DNA of 64,000 nt, taken from NCBI GenBank assembly GCA_015183035.1, contig JACZZP010000018.1:1674001-1738000 (forward strand), written 5' to 3'. Shown here piece after piece: positions 57,145 to 64,000 of this stretch; within the stretch, counting starts at the first letter, position 1; every line of letters starts with the position of its first letter. Below the pieces are notes generated by a model. It was not told the origin of the DNA and did no database searches. It saw only the letters and a program-made list of their open reading frames with translations. This stretch comes from Meloidogyne chitwoodi. Its lineage: Eukaryota > Nematoda > Chromadorea > Rhabditida > Meloidogynidae. The translations under genes were made by a program, and so were the position numbers.

Positions 57145-60129
57145 ATGTTTAGAATACTTATTATTTTTATTTTGTTTAATTTTAAAGAAAAAATTTATGG
57201 AAATGAAGAAATTAACCAATCAAAACCTTCAATAATTACACAAACAAGTTATGGGGCAATTGAAGGATTTATTCATAAAATTGAAAATGGAAAATTAATT
57301 GATGTTTTTCTAGGCATTCCATTTGCTGAAAAACCTATTGGGAAGTTAAGATTTGAGGTTTTTTATTTTTTTAAATTTTAAAGAAAATTTTTTTGACGGC
57401 CAAGTCAAAATTAATTAAAATAACGCTTAAAATAAATTATTTTATAGTCTGTTTATTTAATTTTTCTTTTAGTTCATTGATGGTCTAGTGGGTAAGCTCT
57501 TAGGTTAGAAGGCATTAATTGCTTAAGTGGGGTGGGTTCGACGCCCTTTGACTCCAACTAATTTTTAAAGGCTAAAATCAGCGTTTTTTAATTTAAAAAA
57601 ATTCTAAAATTTTATTTTCACTCAAAATAAAATTTTTTAACTTAAGAAACCAAAACCTCCATCAAAATGGGAAGGTGTATTAGTTACTAAAGAGTATTCT
57701 CCTGCGTGTGTGCCACATTCTCTTCCAATTGGTGATGAAATTTTGAATTTAAAAGTGCCTTTTGATGAAGATTGTCTTTATTTGAATGTTATTGCTCCAC
57801 ATAAAAAAGAAAATGTTTTTAAAATTTTTAAAAAATTTTTTAAAATTTTTTAGGAAAAAACTCCTCTTCTACCCATACTTTTTATTATTCATGGGGGAGC
57901 TTTTGAAGTAGGAACAGCACGTAATTATGATTATAAATTGTTAGGCGAACACTATGCAAGCAGAGATATTATTGTTGTTACTGTTCAATATCGATTGGGG
58001 GTTTTAGGTTAAATTTTTATTTTTTTAACACCCCATATATTCGCAAAATATAAAAAATAATTTTTGCGATTAAATAGGGTGTTTAATTAAATTAAATAAG
58101 TTTATAGTTTTAAGGTTTTGCTTCAACAGGAGACCAAATACTTCCAGGCAATTTAGGCCTTTGGGATTTACTGTCAGCATTAAAATGGATAAATAAAGAA
58201 TCAAAAATATCATTTAATGGAAATGTAAATAAAATAACTTTGTTAGGCTATTCTGCTGGTTCTTCGGCTATTTCTTCTCTTTCAACATCCCCTCATTCTA
58301 ATTTATTATTTTCTCAAAATATTCAATTTAGTGGATCACATTTTAGTCAAACAAAAAGTGGAACTTTTGTTTTTAATGAAACTAAAGCTTTGGGAAAAGA
58401 ATTGAATTGTAAAGATATTAATTGGAATAATTGGAAAGCTTTAGATTCTTTTAATTTAAAAGAATGTTTATGTTCTACTAGTGTTGAGAAAATACATCAA
58501 GCTGTGGGAAAGATTGTATGTTTTTGTTTCAAAATGTCAACTAGTTGAAAATATTAAAAATGCCAACTAACTTGTCTGGTTTATGTAAACATCCCATTTA
58601 TTCGCAAGAAACTATTTTACAGGCAAAATTGTAAAATATTTTTCTTGCGAATAGATGGGATGTTTACCTAAACTAAACAATTCAAAATGTCAACTTTTCC
58701 ACTTTACATCATTTTTAACTTTAAAAGGGTCCATCTAGAGATGATGTTAATTTTGCCAAATTTGCTACAAGAACATCGGATAATGATTTTTTCCCATCCG
58801 ATTTAATTACTCTAATAGAAGAATCACCTCCAAAACCAACAATAATGGGACATAATAGAATGGACTCTTTGGCCTATAGTTAGAATTTTTTAAAATTATC
58901 TGGGACAGTTCAGTGCCAAAAAATTTTGGCACTCAAAATTGGGCACCGAAACAGCTTTTAACAAATTTTTTATTTTTAAAATTATCATTGACGTTTCAGT
59001 ACCATGCCTAAAAAAATTTTGGCACTCAAAATTTCGCACCAAAACGACCTATACATTTTTTATTTTTCAGCTCTAATTCAGTCAAAAAATAGCAGTGTAA
59101 CAAATTTTGTAGTTCCACTTGATAGAATTGAACATTTTGGACAAGGAGATTTTGATAATATTGTTAAAACTATTGTTGCTAAAAATGAATATTTTGGTCC
59201 AAAAGTTGCTAAAATAGTTCAAGAAAAAATTATTAATTTTTACACAAAAGAATATAAAATTAGAGTAAAAGATAATATTTTCTTTTTGGAAAGATATAGT
59301 ATGGTAAGTTAAATTGAAAATATGTCAAAATTTAAATTTTAGTTGCTAAGTGATTTGCATTACATAACTCCCATATTTTGGGAATTTAGACTTAAAATTG
59401 AAAGGAAATGGCCAATTTATTTTTATGAATTTGCTTGGATTGAACCTTCATTATTTCCAGAATGGGTAAAAGTTAGAGGTAAAGAAAAAGTAAAATTATT
59501 TTTTAATTATTTTATTTTAAAGAAGCTTTTCATATGCTGGACCATGATTTACTTTTTGGAATTGGAAAATTTGCTCCAAAAAGTGAAGAGTCAAAAGAAG
59601 TAGCCAAAATGTTGGTAGAAATTGTTGCTAGTTTTGTTATTAAAGGGTTTGTTAAATTTTAATTTTTTTTAAATTTATGGGAAAAAACTAGTTAAACAAT
59701 TTTATAAAATTAAAAAAATAATATTTTCTCACACTTGGATTCGAACCCAACACCCTCTCATTGCCGAGGGGAAGTCGCTACCAACTTGACCACAAGCGCT
59801 TTCGACGGTTTTAACTTTTTTCTCTACTTAAGTTGGTAAATAAAGTTGGAAAAAATAATAATTTGCTATAGGAAAAATTGGGGTAATTTCTTTTAAATTT
59901 TAATTATTAAAGAAAGCCAAATGTAAAAAATATTTATTGGAAACCAGCAACTCAAAATGACCCTTCTCGTCATTTATTAATTAATGGAACTAATTCTGTA
60001 ATGAAAGAATTAGTTTTTGAAGAGTGGGAAAGACTTCGTTTTTGGCATGAATTGACAGAAACACACGATGAATTTAATTTAATTAATGGAGTTTATGGAA
60101 ATAAAAAGAGATTAAATGACGAACTTTAA
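57145..60129 (+). CDS. Carboxylesterase/cholinesterase-family protein, secreted
   Basis: Alpha/beta-hydrolase of the type-B carboxylesterase family. Exons: 57145-57357, 57647-57814, 57854-58007, 58115-58515, 58728-58878, 59071-59303, 59343-59478, 59523-59646, 59913-60129; 598 residues, a usual length. [13 protein letters not shown] begins a signal peptide of about 19 residues. Landmarks are [28 protein letters not shown], the oxyanion-hole [22 protein letters not shown], nucleophile Ser about 225 in GYSAG, and a C-terminal [13 protein letters not shown] whose His (about 489) fits the catalytic position. The acid residue is less obvious; the Asp in NRMDSLAY is my best guess. So the triad looks largely intact and activity is plausible; substrate unknown. 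No C-terminal membrane span or tetramerisation helix was seen, so it is not an obvious acetylcholinesterase. Confidence 0.93.
57472..57560 (+). repeat. tRNA-like remnant 6 (intronic)
   Basis: Plus strand: A-box TGGTCTAGTGGGTAAGC and B-box GGTTCGACGCC in a partial T-stem (GGG/CCC); ends TTTGACTCC. Acceptor strands do not pair. Good internal promoter boxes but poor folding. In esterase intron 57358-57646. Confidence 0.6.
58026..58085. repeat. CCCATTTATTCGC foldback, copy 6 (short)
   Basis: TAACACCCCATATATTCGCA and TTGCGATTAAATAGGGTGTT, one or two mismatches per arm, with a short AT core. In esterase intron 58008-58114. Confidence 0.8.
58572..58681. repeat. CCCATTTATTCGC foldback, copy 7
   Basis: GTAAACATCCCATTTATTCG then CAAGAA at left, TTCTTGCGAATAGATGGGAT then GTTTAC at right, extending outward to GTCTGGTTTA/TAAACTAAAC. 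The core ACTATTTTACAGGCAAAATT resembles copy 1. In esterase intron 58516-58727. Confidence 0.88.
58905..59060. repeat. Direct repeat of a GTTCAGTGCCA...TTTTGGCACTC element
   Basis: AAAAATTTTGGCACTCAAAA followed by TTGGGCACCGAAAC near 58918 is repeated near 59012 as AAAATTTTGGCACTCAAAAT followed by TTCGCACCAAAAC, about 95 bp apart in one esterase intron. Related TCAGTGCC words are at 3526 and 6515-6560. Confidence 0.65.
59728..59803 (-). repeat. tRNA-like remnant 7 (intronic)
   Basis: Minus strand: GCGCTTG, A-box TGGTCAAGTTGGTAGC, a CCCTC/GAGGG stem with an 8-nt loop, and B-box GGTTCGAATCC in a TTGG/CCAA stem. The best folded of the seven after its acceptor: only GCGC/GTGT wobble pairs close it. 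In esterase intron 59647-59912. A working tRNA cannot be excluded without a covariance search. Confidence 0.55.
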
Positions 60130-60217
60130 GTTAAAAATAAATTATTAAATAAATATTATGTTAAAATATAAAAGGGTAAAAATACATAATGGTAAATATA
60201 AAATAAATTTACTGTAC

Positions 60218-60225
60218 TATAAAAG
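60218..60225 (+). promoter_or_regulatory. TATA-box-like site before the 60299 gene
   Basis: TATAAAAG, 74 bp upstream of the start codon in a 169-bp spacer. It argues for a separate promoter, against an operon with the esterase gene, but is a weak signal in AT-rich DNA. Confidence 0.35.
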
Positions 60226-60298
60226 CCCAACATTCCTTTCAAGTTTTAGACCCTAAGAGTTCACTTTTCAACAATTGTTGTAATTTTGTTGGCTAAAA

Positions 60299-61556
60299 AT
60301 GAGTCTTCCACTGTTTCTTCAAGGTATGTTTTTTTATTTTTTTCCGGAAAATTAAATTTTATTTTATAGATATGTTTCACGTATACTACTCGCTTCTGGT
60401 CTTTCTGTCAATTTTAATAATAACAGTGGTGAATGTTTTCCCAAATTGTTGCAAAAAATCAAAAAAGTCATCAAAATCTAACAAAATGGAAATTAATAAG
60501 GTAAAAATTTAAATATTATTATTTTACTTTTGATATTTTTAATTTTTTAGGGACTTACTTCAGAAAGCAAAATACCAAACAAAAAGAAGAGAACAGAAAA
60601 GAAAGAGGACAAACTAAAAAGTGAAATAAATAATAAACAAAAACCAGCAGAATCACAACAAATAAATATACAGAAGAAAAAGGTTACCTGGGATAAGAAG
60701 CAAATAAATAAAAAGGGTGACAAAGATGAAGCAAAGATCAAGGCGAAGGGAAGAAAAGGCGCTGAGTTTAAGACTGCAAGAATCATAGAGTAATTATAAA
60801 TAAAGTTTTCCGGAAGATGTTTTTTTAATGTTTTTCAGGAATATTTAGGAAATAATTTAGAGAATGTTTTTCTGGAAAATTTTTGTGAGAATATATTTAT
60901 GAAAATGTTTTTGTGTTTTTTCTAAATTCTGAAAATGTTTTTGTGTTTTTTCTAAATTCTGAAAATGTTTTTGTTTTTTCTAAATTCTGAAAATGTTTTT
61001 GTTTTTTCTAAATTCTGAAAATGTTTCCGGAAAATGTTTGAATAAAAAATGTTTTCCGGAATTTTCAAGAAAATGTTTTTAATATTTTCTTTTTGCAGCA
61101 AATCAGTGGTTAGTGTACCAAGTGATAGTATGATGAGCAAACATGAAGTTGTTGGTGTTCATTTTATCGCTTCGAGTAAAAATTCCAAACCGCCAAAAGG
61201 GCAGGGGTTTAGTGTGTTTGATCAAATTAGAAAGAATGCAGCTCAACATTTATTAGAAGATATGTCGCCATTGCATTCTTATGACCAAGTTGAGCTAATC
61301 GACCAATTGAGAATGCCAAAGAAAGGAAAAGGTTAAAAATTATTTTTAAAAAATTATTATAATTTTTCTTTTTTTAGAACCAATATTAAAAGAGACTGAT
61401 AATGCCATTTATCTATGTGATGAGGCTGATACATCAACTATAGCAACAAGTACATCAACGGAACCAGATCATCAAATAAGCTTACGAGAATCGCAACCGG
61501 TAAGACGGGAAATTGATGAGAGAGATAAAAAGAAGAAGAAATATCAAAAACGATGA
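60299..61556 (+). CDS. Unknown membrane-anchored Lys-rich protein
   Basis: Exons 60299-60323, 60370-60500, 60551-60789, 61099-61331 and 61378-61556 join in consistent phases to 268 residues. After a short N-terminus there is one hydrophobic span, YYSLLVFLSILIITVV (about 13-30), followed by CCKKSKKSSKSNK, so the bulk should face the cytosol. Residues about 55-130 are Lys/Glu-rich and probably disordered. A more ordered segment follows: VVGVHFIASSK, GQGFSVFDQIRKNAAQHLLE and SYDQVELIDQLRMPKKGK. The tail is Thr/Ser-rich and ends basic. The twin Cys after the span could be palmitoylated. No family recognised. It starts only 169 bp after the esterase stop on the same strand and ends 92 bp from the convergent TAF8 stop. 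Confidence 0.8.
60898..61022. repeat. 28-30-bp tandem repeat, four copies
   Basis: Unit CTGAAAATGTTTTTGTGTTT plus TTTCTAAATT, the last two copies lacking a GT pair. It fills much of the intron 60790-61098, next to a TTTCCGGAAAATG word. Confidence 0.85.
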
Positions 61557-61648
61557 AAGAAATGAATAAATAGGTATAATAAAGATGATTTTACTTTAAT
61601 TATTTTTTGTAAATAAAGAGATATTCTTACTACTTATTAATAATAAAG

Positions 61649-63273
61649 TCAAGTATTAGTATCCATTGGTTGTTCTTCTTCATCATTATTATTATTTTCT
61701 AAAAATTCTTCTTCCTCTTCTTCTTCCATTTCTTTACTAAGAATTGAAGCAAAATAATTATGTTCTTCAGAATCTGCAATATCAACATCATCAGTTACTA
61801 ATGCACTTATATATGGATTGTGATCCTCAAATGGCAACAAAACTTAAAAAATAGGTATTTTATATATATATTAAGATTACAAACTTAGAGAATATTTTTA
61901 TTTAAATAAACTTGTTTTTGACAAAATGAAAATTATATTTTATGAGGCGAACAAAACAAGTTTATTAATTGAACAAAAACAAAGTTTTAATAAAAACAAA
62001 AACAAAGTTTTAACAAAAAAAACTTACTATGACATTGAGAAGGAATTCGCTTAAAAACGTATGACAATTCAGTGTCTCGTAATTTGAGTTGTTCTTCTCT
62101 AATAACCAAATCATTTAGAGTTGAAGCACTCGTCTGTTTAATAAAAAATAAATATTTATTTAAAAAATCTGACCGTTGTTTCAACTTTTTTGTTAACACA
62201 AGTATCTGTTAGTTTTAATTGTTGTTTGTCGTCATTTTCTGGTTGTTCAGGTTTTTCTCTTTTTTGTTTCTTTTTAACACATTCAAGATCTCCATTTCCA
62301 TTTTCTAAAATTAAAATATCATCTTGCCCATTTGCTTCATTATTTATTTGACATAATTTTTGTTCTTCTTTTTGCTTAAAAAAACTTTAATTAATTTTAT
62401 TTTTTATTAATTTACCACATCTTTAGACTCAAATCGTAGTCTCATTGCCAACTCTTGAAATACACAAATACTAGGGTACACATAAAGAGCATAATTTATC
62501 AAACTTTTTTCATTATCCCTTCTATTTGCTGCTGTTAGACAACGAACTTTTTCATAATTATTATCAATATCATCTTTTACCTAATTTCAATTTTTTAATT
62601 TTAAATTAATCTAAAAAAACCTCTGTCCAAATGTATGTATGTGGATCAGGGAAAGGAGGCAGAAAATTTGGAAAATATTGTGGATGTGGACGAGGATCAG
62701 AAATTCGAAGCAATGGAGGAGACTTTACTGGCGATTGTGATAAAACTGAAAAACAATTAATAAACAATTTTATTTGTTTTTCAAGTTTATTTAAATTAAA
62801 AAACAAACATGTTTTGATTAAAACATGTGTTTTTTGAATTATTGTTAAAAAAACCTGTAAATTGAGGCGCTTTTGTTTGTTTAATAGACTGTAAAAACTC
62901 AGGAAATTTTTGTACATCAATACCTGAATTAATAATTGCTAGAAACACATCTCCTGGAGTTATAATTGAACGTCCTGTATGTTCACACAATTCTCTACTA
63001 GAAAAGCAAATTTCTGTCAAATCTTAAATATTAAACTTTTAATATATTTTATTTTTTGTTACATTTATGTGCCAAAGCAGTAATTGTATCTAATGCACTT
63101 GTTTGTATACTATTAAAACCTGTAATTTGACATATTGCTGCAGTTGATTGACTTAAAATTCGTCTATGTACTCGATTAACTGTATTATAATTATTGTTAT
63201 TATTTGTAGGAGATGTTTGGCTTGAATTTGAAGTACTTGGTTGTTGTAATTGATCATCACTTTTGCTTGTCAT
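61649..63273 (-). CDS. taf-8: TAF8, TFIID subunit
   Basis: Histone-fold subunit of the general transcription factor TFIID, pairing with TAF10 in the nucleus. Exons: 63273-63063, 63022-62855, 62745-62621, 62580-62416, 62374-62174, 62133-62028, 61842-61649; 389 residues. The histone fold spans about residues 30-125 (STAAICQITGFNSIQTSALD, TEICFSSRELCEHTGRS, ITPGDVFLAIINSGIDVQKF). The TAF8-specific Pro-rich motif follows at about 140-165 (PHPQYFPNFLPPFPDPHTYI). The C-terminal half is charged, with KKKQKREKPEQ, a possible nuclear signal, and an acidic run of Glu before the stop. The start is the first ATG, preceded by AT-rich sequence. Same strand as, and 279 bp downstream of, the gene ending at 63553. 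Confidence 0.94.
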
Positions 63274-63552
63274 ATTTCAAAATTTAATTTTATTATTTTA
63301 TTTAAATTAATTAATTTAATAAAAATAAATATATAATTAATTAAATAATTAAAACAAAAAAAAATATGTTTTTAATAAAAACAAAGTTTATTTTATACAA
63401 AACAAGTTTATATATTTCTAATAAAGTTTTAACAAAAAACAAAGTTTTGTTTGACTAAAACAACTAAACTAATTAATTATTAAAAACAATTGGTGATTTG
63501 TTGTTGTCGTTCAAATCTCTTCTTCTATTTATTGTTGTATTACTAATAACAT
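63274..63552 (-). other. Short same-strand spacer before TAF8
   Basis: About 280 bp of AT-rich sequence with AAACAAGTTTAT-type words between the upstream gene's stop and the TAF8 start. It is compatible with an intercistronic region in a trans-spliced operon or with a compact promoter. Confidence 0.4.
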
Positions 63553-64000
63553 TTAATGTTGTTGTGTTGGTAAGTTGGATAGTCCATTTCTTTTCATAAA
63601 TAAATGACAACTTTCCATAGAGGGAATGTCAGAATTTTTTACTTAAAATTTTTTTTTTTAATTAAAAAAATTATTTTTTTAAAAAAAACCTGCTTTTTGC
63701 TGCCATAATTCAACAAATATTATACAAAATTTTTCCAGACTTTTTAAATCAACTTTATGAATTCTTTGCTTTTTTGGCCTATTTAAAGGAGGCAAATCTT
63801 CATCATTTAAAGAATTTTTAAATTTTCTAGGAGGAGCCCAAATCCAAATTAAATTTTGAAAACGAAAGGGAGGCTGAAAAATATTTTTAAATAATTTTTT
63901 TAATTAAAATGAAAAAACCTTTTTCTCTTTTTGAATATTTTCTTCGTCTTTAAAATTATTTTCTTCTTTTTCTTCCAAATTTTCAACATTTTTATTACTT
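63553..64000 (-). CDS. Unknown gene, C-terminal end (runs off right edge)
   Basis: Minus-strand exons 64000-63919 (partial), 63873-63690 and 63641-63553 join in phase 0 and phase 1; 118 residues are visible. A Glu/Lys/Asn-rich stretch (NLEEKEENNFKDEEN) is followed by FQNLIWIWAPPRKFKN, then DLPPLNRPKKQRIHKVDLKS, LEKFCIIFVELWQQ and a tail SMESCHLFMKRNGLSNLPTQ. No membrane span or signal visible. The family is not recognised; the 5' part needed to judge it lies outside the window. Confidence 0.75.

Noticed and set aside
59728..59803. A functional tRNA gene
   Set aside because: A- and B-boxes are good but the acceptor stem closes only with wobble pairs and the anticodon loop has eight bases.

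Overview
The window is nuclear DNA from a very AT-rich nematode. The evidence is compact genes with many short T-rich introns, exons that are reassembled in frame across consistent splice phases, and protein content typical of nematodes (tropomodulin, BCL11-like zinc-finger factor, Na/Ca-K exchanger, pinin, glycogen phosphorylase, carboxylesterase, TAF8). The extreme AT content and abundant short dispersed repeats fit a tylenchid such as Meloidogyne, but that genus assignment is inference. No bacterial, viral, CRISPR or intact transposon-coding sequence was seen.

Layout, left to right. 1-877 (-): N-terminal part of an acidic unknown protein running off the left edge. 878-7575: gene-free, repeats and foldbacks. 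7576-10736 (+): tropomodulin, nine exons with two alternative first exons. 11779-12358 (-): small basic unknown protein. 14137-19776 (+): unknown single-pass membrane protein with two alternative 3' ends. 22486-28352 (-): BCL11-type transcription factor, 5' end not found. 28353-41576: 13 kb without convincing genes. 41577-47255 (+): K-dependent Na/Ca exchanger, hosting an intronless unknown gene (44356-45297) on the same strand inside one intron. 47665-49930 (+): pinin. 50250-50690: unusually GC-rich block, unresolved. 51229-56392 (+): glycogen phosphorylase, 19 exons. 57145-60129 (+): secreted carboxylesterase-family protein. 60299-61556 (+): unknown membrane-anchored basic protein. 61649-63273 (-): TAF8. 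63553-64000 (-): C-terminal end of an unknown gene running off the right edge.

The genes do not form one pathway. Tropomodulin (thin-filament ends), glycogen phosphorylase (glycogen breakdown) and the exchanger (Ca2+ extrusion) are all expected in muscle or nerve. Pinin, TAF8 and BCL11 act in RNA splicing and transcription. Two same-strand pairs are close enough to be candidate operons (carboxylesterase to 60299 gene; 63553 gene to TAF8).

The most unusual content is non-coding. There is a family of about 60-150 bp palindromic foldbacks with a CCCATTTATTCGC core, seven copies, five of them in introns of two adjacent genes. There are seven tRNA-like remnants, six in introns. A perfect hairpin with arms of about 84 bp lies at 20751-20966 and has relatives elsewhere. 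Several short words are each concentrated in particular stretches. Splice sites are atypical: most glycogen phosphorylase introns start GTTT rather than GTAAG, and AAG acceptors are as common as TAG. All calls are from reading the sequence; no searches were run.
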